From contig CP070233.1 of NCBI GenBank assembly GCA_017355425.1, positions 598,501 through 662,500 on the forward strand: a stretch of 64,000 nt of DNA, in the 5' to 3' direction. Below the pieces are notes generated by a model that saw only the letters and a list, made by a program, of their open reading frames with translations, made no database searches and was not told the origin of the DNA. The position numbers were made by a program, and so were the translations under genes. Of this stretch, positions 18,214-26,460 are shown piece by piece (position 1 is the first letter of the stretch; the number at the start of each line of letters is the position of its first letter). Source of the stretch: Dolichospermum sp. DET69. GTDB lineage: Bacteria > Cyanobacteriota > Cyanobacteriia > Cyanobacteriales > Nostocaceae.

Positions 18214-19029
18214 CTAAATAGAAGTTTGACGATAACCCAAACTAATTGTACCTGGTTGGACAGAAATTTCTGGTGTTAAAGCTGCTTTTGGATCATAAGT
18301 TGCCATTTTTAACCGCAGATTACCCTCTTGAGTTACTCCAACTACTTTACCTAAAAAATTATTGACATAAACCTGATCACCCATATTTGTGAGTAGATCA
18401 AGGTAGCGAGATAAAAGTATGCTTATTCCTTCTACCTGTAGGCACTCTATACCGGACTTAATTCCGATTAAAACCTGTGAGGTTAAGATTTCCAGATGAT
18501 GAATCATCTGACAATTCTGGGAATTTTGCCATAATTGCAGATTAATTCCAGTTTCTGGAACTTGATTTGCCCAATTAATCCCCACACCAATAACGGCTTG
18601 AGTAATTTGTCCTTGATTAACCTTAGTTTCCGTTAAAATACCACCTAACTTACGACCATCTAATACTAAATCATTTGGCCATTTTATGCCTACAGATATA
18701 CCACATTTTCTGAATTGTGCGGTAATTCCCCACGCACTGGCTAAAGTAAGTTGATAACTGCTGGTAGCTTCTAAGTTAGGAGTTATTGCCATCGAAAGAT
18801 ATAGACCCCCTGTAGAAGACTGCCATTGACGACCCCATTGCCCCTTGCCAGCGGTTTGCTGGGTGGCAATAACCACAGAGCTAGGTTTTTCTCCTTGGTC
18901 TATTAGTTCCCACAGGGTTTGATTTGTAGAGGATACTGTGTTAAAAATATGTAGAGAGAATGGTATATCTTGATGCTTATATTCTGCTTTTAAGCTATCT
19001 ACCAGAAGTTGCTGATTAAATTCCACCAC
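18214..19029 (-). CDS. birA: Biotin--[acetyl-CoA-carboxylase] ligase
   Basis: Activates biotin with ATP and attaches it to the carboxyl carrier protein of acetyl-CoA carboxylase. The 271-residue length and absence of an N-terminal winged helix indicate the ligase-only form with no repressor function. Visible motifs are the substrate loop TAGKGQWGRQW (GRGRRGR-type) near residue 61, the catalytic-domain KWPNDLVLDGRKLGGIL, and a small C-terminal beta domain. It is a single gene; a tnpB-less mobile remnant lies immediately upstream of its start. Confidence 0.93.
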   Translation of the reverse strand: MVEFNQQLLVDSLKAEYKHQDIPFSLHIFNTVSSTNQTLWELIDQGEKPSSVVIATQQTAGKGQWGRQWQSSTGGLYLSMAITPNLEATSSYQLTLASAWGITAQFRKCGISVGIKWPNDLVLDGRKLGGILTETKVNQGQITQAVIGVGINWANQVPETGINLQLWQNSQNCQMIHHLEILTSQVLIGIKSGIECLQVEGISILLSRYLDLLTNMGDQVYVNNFLGKVVGVTQEGNLRLKMATYDPKAALTPEISVQPGTISLGYRQTSI

Positions 19030-19077
19030 AGTTCACCATAGTTCAATTTTTTTTTGGCTGTTGTTCAAGTTATTATA

Positions 19078-19507
19078 AGAGCATCCGGTAAGCGTAAAGC
19101 TCACTGGCACTTAGCCTGTGAGATACAAGCGACACGGGGGATTTTAATCCATGCGGTATGTTAGAATTAAATTGTGAGTAAGAACAAAAAACATCTACGT
19201 ATTGAAGCATCCTAGTCCGGAGAAATCCCGGCTCTTATGAAACAACGGTTAGGTTTAAGTCCTAACGGCAGTAAGACAAGAAAGAGCGAATAATGGCAGG
19301 TTGTGGAGCGTACCACATCTTGGCTTAGTGATGGATTCACAAAAACACTGAAAACAATAAAAGTAAGCGCAATTTCGACACTTTGATTAGCAGTTGTTTT
19401 GAGCGTTTAGGCGGCGTTTGACGGTCGCAGCAAGATTGGATTGGGCTAAACCCTTAATCTAATTCTGTTAGCAGAATCTCACAGGCTAAAGCCAGTGAGA
19501 GTGTCAA
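19078..19507 (+). mobile_element. tnpB-less IS605-type element keeping both ends
   Basis: 430 bp without a gene. The left end (ccggtaagcg, hairpin ctcactggcacttagcctgt gag at 19100-19122, then agcgacacgg and attttaatc) matches the left end of the tnpB element at 37620-39237. The right end (ggcgtttgacg, cgcag, gcagaatctca, hairpin 19478-19499, gagagtgtcaa) matches that element's right end over about 100 bp. Positions 19403-19462 still encode a TnpB C-terminal remnant (RRRLTVAARL against RRCLTNAARI). TTATA precedes the left end in both. It points into the pgeF upstream region. Confidence 0.8.
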
Positions 19508-19548
19508 TGATTAACGGTTGTTAATTTTCTGTTTAGGTTTGGTTAAAG

Positions 19549-20328
19549 ATGCACACTTGGCACTGGCACAATTGGGAAGGTCTACCTTACCTAACCTGTA
19601 ATCTTCTAAAACCCTGGTCTCATGGTTTCTTTACCCAACAGTTTTGGCCACGCTTACCTCATGAGCTAACTCTGGCACTACAACCAGAGGCTTTAGCTTA
19701 TCGCTTAAAACAGGTACATGGCAATACTGTTTTAACTCCCCAGGAAGTTGATGATCATGTCAATACCAGTGATGATAATTTGGCATTGGCAGATGGTTTA
19801 ATTAGTCAGCAAGCTTTACAAGCTGTGTGGGTAGCTTCTGCTGATTGTACACCTGTTTTGATTGGAGATGTGAAAACCGGACAGGTGGCAGCTTTACACG
19901 CTGGTTGGCGGGGGACTGCGGCGAAGATTATTCCGGAAGCTATTATGAGAATGCAATCTCATGGTAGTAATTTAGCAGATTTGCGCGTGGCTATGGGTCC
20001 GGCTATTGCAGGAGAAGTTTACCAAGTTTCTGTGGAAGTGGCTGCGGAAATCGGCAGTAGTGTTGTACCACATAATGAACCAGAAAAAATAGTTAATGCG
20101 TTACACGATTTACCCAATTCACCTTTACTTGTAGATACAGAACCGGGAAAGGTGCGTTTAGATGTGCGGCGGGTAAATGCTTTACAGTTGGAACAGTTAG
20201 GAATTAGTTTAGAACAAATTGCGATCGCTCCCTATTGTACTTTCCAAACTCCCGAACATTTCTTTTCTTATCGTCGAGAAAGGGAAAAAAAGGTGCAATG
20301 GTCAGGAATCGTCAGTACAGGTAAATAA
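19549..20328 (+). CDS. pgeF: Peptidoglycan editing factor / laccase-domain (PgeF)
   Basis: A 259-residue protein of the YfiH/LACC1 family. Members have purine nucleoside phosphorylase and adenosine deaminase activity, and the E. coli protein corrects misincorporated peptidoglycan precursors; many databases still call it polyphenol oxidase. The zinc and active-site segments are visible: KQVHGNTV, SADCTPVLIGD, ALHAGWRGTAAKI and MGPAIAGEVYQV, then a C-terminal FFSYRRE. The ATG is 42 bp past the right end of the tnpB-less remnant, so the promoter probably lies within or next to that element. Confidence 0.92.
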   Translation: MHTWHWHNWEGLPYLTCNLLKPWSHGFFTQQFWPRLPHELTLALQPEALAYRLKQVHGNTVLTPQEVDDHVNTSDDNLALADGLISQQALQAVWVASADCTPVLIGDVKTGQVAALHAGWRGTAAKIIPEAIMRMQSHGSNLADLRVAMGPAIAGEVYQVSVEVAAEIGSSVVPHNEPEKIVNALHDLPNSPLLVDTEPGKVRLDVRRVNALQLEQLGISLEQIAIAPYCTFQTPEHFFSYRREREKKVQWSGIVSTGK

Positions 20329-20359
20329 TTACATCTATAGTTTTTAAGGAAGCATTGTT

Positions 20360-20962
20360 ATGACTATGCCACTTGTAGATGATCAAGTAATAGAAGAAAA
20401 ATTGGTGACACTAAAAGATGTTTCTTGGGAGCAATTCAAAGGCATTGAAGCACATCTTCATGAAAAACAAAATGTTCGCTTGTCTTATTTATCAGGGATT
20501 TTAGAAATTATGGCTCCTATTGGTGAAAAACACGAAAAAGTTAAAAGAACTCTTGGCTATTTGTTAGAAGTTTACATGAGAGAGAAAGGAATCCGCTTTT
20601 ATGGTCGAGGTGGTTTCACGTTAGAAGAACCTGGATATGCTGCGGGAACACCAGATGAATCTTACAGCATTGGGACAGAAAAGGAAATTCCCGATATCGT
20701 TATTGAGGTTATTGTCACCAGCGGAACTATTAACAGAACAGAGTTATTTAAACCTAAGAGAATACCAGAGATTTGGTTTTGGAAATCTAATCAAATTAAA
20801 ATATTCAGTTTTACAGAATCTGGAGAATATGTAGAGGTAAATCGGAGTAGGTTTTTTCCAGATTTAGATCCAGCTTTGCTACTACATTATATTGCTATGC
20901 CTGATCAATATGATGCCGTTATTGCATTTGGGAAAATTATCCGAGAGCAAATTAATAAATAA
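20360..20962 (+). CDS. Uma2 family (PD-(D/E)XK-like) protein
   Basis: A 200-residue Uma2-type protein: SYLSGILEIMAP near the N-terminus, a GRGGFTLEEPG strand, then EIPDIVIEVIVTSGTINRTELFKPKRIPEIWFWKSNQIKIF, where D, E and K match the nuclease-like core order. A clear ribosome site (aaggaag) precedes the ATG 31 bp after pgeF, so it may be co-transcribed with it. It faces another Uma2 gene with only 3 bp between the stops. Biological role unknown. Confidence 0.8.
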   Translation: MTMPLVDDQVIEEKLVTLKDVSWEQFKGIEAHLHEKQNVRLSYLSGILEIMAPIGEKHEKVKRTLGYLLEVYMREKGIRFYGRGGFTLEEPGYAAGTPDESYSIGTEKEIPDIVIEVIVTSGTINRTELFKPKRIPEIWFWKSNQIKIFSFTESGEYVEVNRSRFFPDLDPALLLHYIAMPDQYDAVIAFGKIIREQINK

Positions 20963-20965
20963 TCT

Positions 20966-21544
20966 CTATCCCCAGATAATTTGCATATCTAAAATAAAAC
21001 CTGGTAAAATATCCTCACCTGATAATTCTTGAGGAAAATCTAATATTTCTATTGGTTTACCAAGACGATAAATTTCCACTTGCCGCATTTTCCGATTAAT
21101 TAACCATCCTAATTTAACTCCATTATTGATATATTCCTGCATTTTTGCTTGAGTTTCCTGCAAAGTATCGCTCGGTGACATTAACTCTAAAACAAAATCA
21201 GGAGCAATGGGGGGAAACTTTTCTTGTTCTTCTGCTGTCAGTGAATTCCATCTATCATTTTGTATCCAAGCAACATCAGGAGAACGATTTGCACCATTGG
21301 GAAGTTTAAAACAGGTAGAAGAATCGAAACAAACTCCTAGTTTAGTTTGACGATTCCACATACCAAAATCTGCTGAAATTTCAGCATTTTTATTTCCTGT
21401 TATTCCTCCTGTCGGTGATATTATCAATAATTTTCCGTCTGCACTTCGTTCAAATTTAACTTCAGGATTTTCCCGACAAAGTTGATAAAATTGATTTTCG
21501 TTAAGTTGGATAATGGGGTTTAAGTTGACGGTAATAGCTGTCAT
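20966..21544 (-). CDS. Uma2 family (PD-(D/E)XK-like) protein
   Basis: A 192-residue Uma2-type protein, convergent with the preceding gene. Seen are the FERSADGKLLIISPTGG strand pair, the RSPDVAWIQNDRW segment, PPIAPDFVLELMSPSDTLQETQAKMQEYINNGVKLGWLIN and a C-terminal YRLGKPIEIL strand. The ATG at 21544 is chosen because aaggag lies 6 bp upstream; another ATG at 21550 would abut that site directly. It belongs to a different subgroup from its neighbour, so the pair is not a recent duplication. Confidence 0.82.
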   Translation of the reverse strand: MTAITVNLNPIIQLNENQFYQLCRENPEVKFERSADGKLLIISPTGGITGNKNAEISADFGMWNRQTKLGVCFDSSTCFKLPNGANRSPDVAWIQNDRWNSLTAEEQEKFPPIAPDFVLELMSPSDTLQETQAKMQEYINNGVKLGWLINRKMRQVEIYRLGKPIEILDFPQELSGEDILPGFILDMQIIWG

Positions 21545-21588
21545 AATCATCTCCTTGTGGATTGTATCAATTTGAGTTAGTAAATTAT

Positions 21589-22200
21589 TTAAACAATACC
21601 AATTTGATTTTTAATATAGCTAAATCCAGAATCAAATTTAAATAATATACGGCAACTATATTTATCTAAAGCTTCTGCAATATCTGGATTATCAAAGTCT
21701 TTAGAGTTTCTATTAATAAAACAGCATTGGCGTTCATTTGACTTACTTAAATGCTCAACAATCGAAGCATAAACAATAGCATCTTGGGGTGTAAAGTCAA
21801 GTTCAGACTGATGTTTTATAGCTGCGGTTAGTATCTCCACTGTTAAAGGTATAATTTCACTAATCCCTAATAACTTTTCTACAATTATTTGGAATCTTTC
21901 CTTTTCTTCTTTCCCACTATTGACTAAAAACTCAGTAATTTCTTGATAAGTACGCACCTGTTGTTGATAAGGTAGAGAACGTCCAAGCTGAGAAAGCTCT
22001 TGGTGCAAATTTTGTGATAAATTTCGGCGTTTTTTTTCCCTACGAATCAGTGTTTCATAAGGTTCTGTGAAACTGAATGCAGGTAAAATCAAATTTATTC
22101 TGTCGGCTTCTGCTAAGTTTAGCAATTGTTGACAACTCTCCTGCTGTTCCTGAAGCAGTGCTAGTTCTAAAACAAAATTCGTTTCTACATAAACATTCAT
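21589..22200 (-). CDS. PIN-domain-like protein
   Basis: A 203-residue protein with PIN-like organisation: an N-terminal acidic strand VYVETNFVLELAL (E in place of the usual first D), an E in SFTEPYETL, DFTPQDAIVYASIVEHL and a closing FINRNSKDFDNPDI. PIN domains are Mg-dependent RNases, often toxins. The gene begins 5 bp after the stop of the upstream nuclease-like gene, so the two form an operon. Similar genes follow a similar partner near 50841-51421, where the PIN-like gene is broken. Toxin function is inference only. Confidence 0.7.
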   Translation of the reverse strand: MNVYVETNFVLELALLQEQQESCQQLLNLAEADRINLILPAFSFTEPYETLIRREKKRRNLSQNLHQELSQLGRSLPYQQQVRTYQEITEFLVNSGKEEKERFQIIVEKLLGISEIIPLTVEILTAAIKHQSELDFTPQDAIVYASIVEHLSKSNERQCCFINRNSKDFDNPDIAEALDKYSCRILFKFDSGFSYIKNQIGIV

Positions 22201-22205
22201 TGCAA

Positions 22206-22682
22206 TTAAACTAATTCCTCCAATTTTAGGTAACCGTTGTGAATAGCATCAAATAAACCTGAATTCACTATCCAATTCATATTTGCTGGGAGTAAATCAA
22301 CCGACGGTACTGTTAATATTTGATGCAGCCAAGCAGAAAGTATGAGTTCAAAACCTTCGCTACTAATGTCATATTCTGATAGCGTAAGCGTAACGTTAGG
22401 CATAGTATATGCTTTAGGATAATAAGCTTCAAGAAAAGGTTCTGGATTAATTTCATAATCTGGTTCTATTAAATCAGTAGATAAGCCTACATCTTTCCAC
22501 AAATAAAACTTATCTGGGAGTGCTAATAGAAAAAAAGGTGTTTCTGGGAGTAAACCATGAGCATACATATTGCGTCGCATTTTGGCTGCCCAAATTTTAG
22601 ATGTACCACGTTTATTTTTAGCTTCAAGTAAAAGCTGTAAATGTTGATCTTTGCCTTGTACAGCCATGTCCGCATAATACAT
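22206..22682 (-). CDS. Nuclease-like hypothetical protein upstream of PIN gene
   Basis: A 158-residue protein I cannot assign to a named family. The N-terminus (ADMAVQGKDQHLQLLLEAKNKRG) has the D...(E)xK spacing of PD-(D/E)XK-like proteins, followed by AAKMRRNMYAHG and a PFFLLALPDKFYLWKD strand. The start may be the ATG used here or a GTG 9 bp upstream. A short dispersed repeat (22378-22404) lies inside the gene in frame and encodes part of MPNVTLTLSE. It is the first gene of a two-gene unit with the PIN-like protein. Confidence 0.6.
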   Translation of the reverse strand: MYYADMAVQGKDQHLQLLLEAKNKRGTSKIWAAKMRRNMYAHGLLPETPFFLLALPDKFYLWKDVGLSTDLIEPDYEINPEPFLEAYYPKAYTMPNVTLTLSEYDISSEGFELILSAWLHQILTVPSVDLLPANMNWIVNSGLFDAIHNGYLKLEELV

Positions 22683-22691
22683 AATTATCAC

Positions 22692-23182
22692 ATAGTAACT
22701 AAGGGGATGACAAACCTATCTTTTGTTATTAATTATAATAATAATTAGATTGTAATTATCAGGTTATTAGCGATAAATACATATTATGGCTGTGTACAAT
22801 AAAAAATTGACCTAAAAGCCTTACTGTATATGAACAATCCATTATTCAAGGAAAAATTAGTGTATAAATTATTTATGTCAAAATAAAATAATGCTTGCAA
22901 GCGAGTATAATAAATGGAAATTACACATAAAATTCTTGCAAGCGATATTCCCAGTCTGTATTAAAAATGAAAATCATGTAAGTTAGTAGGTGTAACAGCT
23001 TATCATATTCATGGGATAATTCTCTAGACATATCTTTTCTCAATGAGCAAAGAGCCTTTTGGAAGATACTACCTACCAGAATCATCACCAAGAAGCGTAA
23101 AACTAGTTATCTCAGAGAAAGAAAACTACAATTTTCCCAGATTTTCTATACTAGTATAAACAAAACATAAAGAGACACAATC
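22692..23182. other. Intergenic region upstream of CP12
   Basis: No gene is seen. It is AT-rich, with the two ccttgcaagcga-type sites described separately around 22893-22945 and a -10-like TATAAT at 22906-22911, which would give CP12 a long 5' leader of about 260 bp. Confidence 0.5.
22893..22945. promoter_or_regulatory. Paired cttgcaagcga sites, probable CP12 operator
   Basis: The 11-mer cttgcaagcga occurs at 22894-22904 and 22935-22945, exactly 41 bp apart (about four helical turns). Each centres on the palindrome cttgcaag, and the first copy extends to gcttgcaagc and abuts a TATAAT. Spacing and palindromy suggest a dimeric regulator bound at two sites on one face of the DNA. The regulator is not known to me. 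Confidence 0.45.
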
Positions 23183-23428
23183 ATGACCAATACCCAAACA
23201 GAAGTTACCACAGGCATCCAAGAAAAAATCCAAGAAGAAGTTGAACAAGCTCGGGCTGTATGCGATATTTCCGGTGGTAACTCCGCTGAATGTGCTGCGG
23301 CTTGGGATGCTGTAGAAGAATTGCAAGCTGAAGCCTCTCACCAGCGTCAAGTCAAGCCTAAAAATGCTTTGGAAAAATACTGCGATGATAATCCAGAAGC
23401 AGATGAGTGCCGTCTTTACGAAGACTAG
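23183..23428 (+). CDS. cp12: Calvin cycle protein CP12
   Basis: Small, mostly disordered redox switch that joins GAPDH and phosphoribulokinase into an inactive complex in the dark. The 81-residue protein has both cysteine pairs (VCDISGGNSAEC and YCDDNPEADEC), the conserved AAAWDAVEELQAE core and the acidic C-terminus RLYED that inserts into the GAPDH active site. The N-terminus (about 15 residues) is slightly longer than the shortest homologues. It is a single gene with a long leader carrying a paired palindromic site. Confidence 0.95.
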   Translation: MTNTQTEVTTGIQEKIQEEVEQARAVCDISGGNSAECAAAWDAVEELQAEASHQRQVKPKNALEKYCDDNPEADECRLYED

Positions 23429-23637
23429 AACCAGCAGTTGTACCTTTTTTTAATAAGTGACAATTTACTGAAATATCAATGGTTTTATACTCCATTGGTA
23501 TAGGGATTGGAAGCAGACGGGGAATAAACTCCCCGTTTTTCACTTTTGAATCAAACCCCCCAACGCACTTTTTTCTTACATGGCTAACGCCACGCTACGC
23601 TATTAAATATCCAGTCACACATTTTTCTATTGACTTT

Positions 23638-24228
23638 ATGACACAAGTATGGTTTCGCCCTTATGTTTGGATGGACTACCGACTGGCGTTATTATTTACG
23701 CTTATTATTCCTTTAATTATTCTTGTATGGGCATTTGTGCAAAAAGCAGAAGTAGTCCAACGCTTATTAATGATTTACTGGCGAGTAGCTAGTTTATTAG
23801 CGATTAGTATGTACTTAATGATTGGCGGTTTTGGAGTGAGTTTTATCTCCGCTTTAATGGCGCGGATTCTCATCCCTATTTCACTATGGTTTTGGGTAGA
23901 TATCAATGATGAAATTGACTACTATCCCAATAGTCCATTAAAATTGATTTTTACTTCTTGGCGTTGGGCAACAACAGTTTATTGTAGTTTAGGAGCAATA
24001 GCCCTTCTACCTTTTTTGGGTTGTGCTTTTTCAGGAACTGCTCTCAAAACTCCTTACTGTAGCGTCTGGTTAGAAGCACCATTAATCTTTAAAGACTACT
24101 TTCACTACAATAGTAAACCTGCTTTTCTAGGATTTCTGGGTATAGTTACTTTAGGATTTTACATCGTTTATTTAAGTTATTTTGTCGCCGTTAAACTGGG
24201 TAAACATGGGCGTTCGGCTACACACTAA
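23638..24228 (+). CDS. DUF3177-like membrane protein
   Basis: A 196-residue integral membrane protein with about five hydrophobic segments (ALLFTLIIPLIILVWAF, LLAISMYLMIGGFGVSF, a tract around ILIPISLWFWV, TTVYCSLGAIALLPFLG, and a C-terminal FLGIVTLGFYIVYL). It resembles the cyanobacterial DUF3177 family as I recall it; function unknown. The frame is open 159 bp further upstream, but that stretch contains a dispersed repeat (atggctaacgccacgctacg at 23580), so the ATG at 23638 is the likely start. Confidence 0.7.
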   Translation: MTQVWFRPYVWMDYRLALLFTLIIPLIILVWAFVQKAEVVQRLLMIYWRVASLLAISMYLMIGGFGVSFISALMARILIPISLWFWVDINDEIDYYPNSPLKLIFTSWRWATTVYCSLGAIALLPFLGCAFSGTALKTPYCSVWLEAPLIFKDYFHYNSKPAFLGFLGIVTLGFYIVYLSYFVAVKLGKHGRSATH

Positions 24229-24364
24229 AGAATCTAGAATTTAGAATCAAAAAAGTAGATGATACTAGCTTTCTAGAGATCTTCAATTCTTTTTTTTATT
24301 ATAGCGGTATGCATTTAAATGATATACATCATAGCCTTACCGGGTAATACTGTAAAAATAATCA

Positions 24365-24664
24365 ATGAATAACTCTGTTGGTAAAAGACTGGAACAATAT
24401 ACAGTCAAAAAATCACAAGAAGTTCTTATCGTCACTGTAGAAATTGATGATGAACCCGACCAAATTGCTGTGTTTAAAGGTTTTTCTAGTTCTTTAATGC
24501 GCCCTACTGCTTATGATCCAGATGTTCCTGTATTACCAGATACGGCTAAAATTATCACAATTGACCGCATAGCAAGTCCCTATAATCCAGACGCACCTCT
24601 TTATCTTCAACAAGATATTTCTTGGAAAGATATGCAAGTTTTATTATCAAAAGTTGGTGTGTAA
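24365..24664 (+). CDS. Conserved cyanobacterial hypothetical, 99 aa
   Basis: A small soluble protein without a recognisable catalytic motif. It begins with a basic segment (KRLEQYTVKK), has alternating strands (EVLIVTVEID, QIAVFKGFSSSLMRPT), and a proline-rich patch YDPDVPVLPDTA followed by ITIDRIASPYNPDAP. Codon use matches its neighbours and the protein looks like a real conserved family (possibly DUF7734-like, unverified). The stop is followed within 10 bp by the large heptamer array. Confidence 0.65.
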   Translation: MNNSVGKRLEQYTVKKSQEVLIVTVEIDDEPDQIAVFKGFSSSLMRPTAYDPDVPVLPDTAKIITIDRIASPYNPDAPLYLQQDISWKDMQVLLSKVGV

Positions 24665-24672
24665 ATTGGGAA

Positions 24673-25244
24673 CAACTGACAACTGACAACTGACAACTGA
24701 CAACTGACAACTGACAACTGACAACTGACAACTGACAACTGACAACTGACAACTGACAACTGACAACTGACAACTGACAACTGACAACTGACAACTGACA
24801 ACTGACAACTGACAACTGACAACTGACAACTGACAACTGACAACTGACAACTGACAACTGACAACTGACAACTGACAACTGACAACTGACAACTGACAAC
24901 TGACAACTGACAACTGACAACTGACAACTGACAACTGACAACTGACAACTGACAACTGACAACTGACAACTGACAACTGACAACTGACAACTGACAACTG
25001 ACAACTGACAACTGACAACTGACAACTGACAACTGACAACTGACAACTGACAACTGACAACTGACAACTGACAACTGACAACTGACAACTGACAACTGAC
25101 AACTGACAACTGACAACTGACAACTGACAACTGACAACTGACAACTGACAACTGACAACTGACAACTGACAACTGACAACTGACAACTGACAACTGACAA
25201 CTGACAACTGACAACTGACAACTGACAACTGACAACTGACAACT
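24673..25244. repeat. Perfect heptamer array (caactga), about 82 copies
   Basis: The 7-bp unit caactga repeats without interruption for about 572 bp, with no deviating copy seen. On the minus strand all three frames stay open and read the same heptapeptide LSVVSCQ, because 7 and 3 share no factor; these open frames are a by-product of the repeat. The array ends 20 bp before the cbiD start. The near-perfect identity suggests recent expansion by slippage, or assembly compression or expansion of a longer or shorter array. Confidence 0.95.
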
Positions 25245-25264
25245 AACTATTTTTAATTGTTGCT

Positions 25265-26380
25265 ATGTCCCGTTCTGGATACACTCTCCCGGTTTTTGCT
25301 TGTGCTGCTGCTGTTGCAGCTTTGTATTGGTTACGTCATCATCAACCTCTAACTGTTATTTCTATAGATTTACTTCAACCTGCGGAAATTGCCGAAATAC
25401 CGATTGAGCAAGTCGCAGGAATATCTGAAAATCAAGCTTTGGCTATTACTCGTAGTGATCCTGGTGATAACCTGGATTTAACGAAGAATACACCAATTTG
25501 GGCTGTAGTGGAATGGTACGAGGGAGATGGAGAAGCGGTAATTATTCAGGGTGGAGAGGGGATTGGGAAGCAATTCAATGGCGAGGGGAAAGCCGCAATT
25601 TATGGTTATGCTCAAAGGTTATTAACAGAGAATTTACAGCGATTATTAGCACCCACAGAAAAAATCAAGGTAACAATTATTTTACCAGAGGGGCGATCGC
25701 TTGCTGTCCGAACTTCTAATTCCGCGTTTGGGGTAGTAGAAGGACTGTCTTTATTAGGAACAACAGGGATTTCTCAACCTTTAAGTACACCAGATCAATT
25801 AACAGCTTTCCGCGCTGATTTGGCAGAAAAAGCTAGTCAATTTACAACTTTGGTATTTTGTATTGGCGAAAATGGACTAGATTTAGCCCAAAAGCTGGGT
25901 ATTAAGCCCGCACAAATGGTAAAAACTGCTAATTGGTTGGGGCCAATGTTAGTTGCTGCTGATGCCTTAGGTGTCAAAGAAATTTTATTATTTGGTTATC
26001 ACGGTAAATTGATGAAATTAGCGGGGGGAATCTTTCATACTCATCATCATTTAGCCGATGGTCGGCGGGAAATTTTAACCGCCCATTGTTCTATGCTGGG
26101 TTTACACTCTCCAGATATTCAAGCCATTTTTCAAAGTCCGACAGCAGAAGCAGCTTTAAAATATCTGAGAATTCTAGATAGTAATACAGGTAGTAATTGG
26201 GTAAATCAGGTTTATAGTGCCATTGCAGAAACAATTGATACCCGCACTCAAGCATATATGAATAGCCACAATGAACAAGGTAAAACCAGCATAGCCTGTG
26301 GTTCTGTGCTTTTTGACCGCGATCGCCAAATCCTCATTAAAAGCAAAACTGGTTGGATGTTACTGGAAAAATTGTGCTAA
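25265..26380 (+). CDS. cbiD: Cobalt-precorrin-5B (C1)-methyltransferase
   Basis: CbiD of the anaerobic-type cobalamin pathway, methylating C1 during ring contraction. The 371-residue protein starts with the family hallmark RSGYTLPVFACAAA, contains RSDPGDNLDLT, the GEGKAAIYG segment and ILLFGYHGKLMKLAGGIFHTHHHLADGRREI, typical of CbiD. No other cobalamin gene is adjacent; cbiT is 37 kb away. The promoter must lie within or upstream of the heptamer array, since only 20 bp separate the array from the ATG. Confidence 0.93.
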   Translation: MSRSGYTLPVFACAAAVAALYWLRHHQPLTVISIDLLQPAEIAEIPIEQVAGISENQALAITRSDPGDNLDLTKNTPIWAVVEWYEGDGEAVIIQGGEGIGKQFNGEGKAAIYGYAQRLLTENLQRLLAPTEKIKVTIILPEGRSLAVRTSNSAFGVVEGLSLLGTTGISQPLSTPDQLTAFRADLAEKASQFTTLVFCIGENGLDLAQKLGIKPAQMVKTANWLGPMLVAADALGVKEILLFGYHGKLMKLAGGIFHTHHHLADGRREILTAHCSMLGLHSPDIQAIFQSPTAEAALKYLRILDSNTGSNWVNQVYSAIAETIDTRTQAYMNSHNEQGKTSIACGSVLFDRDRQILIKSKTGWMLLEKLC

Positions 26381-26460
26381 CTTAATAAGAATTATCATAA
26401 TTACCCCAAATAAATATTTTTCAAACCCAAACTATGATTTACATGATTAATTTGTCTGAA

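Noticed and set aside
23479-23637. 53-residue N-terminal extension of the DUF3177-like protein
   Set aside because: It includes a dispersed repeat and no hydrophobic or conserved segment.
24555-25242. Long minus-strand open frames coding for repeated LSVVSCQ
   Set aside because: They come only from the stop-free 7-bp tandem repeat; all three frames give the same peptide, with no start context.
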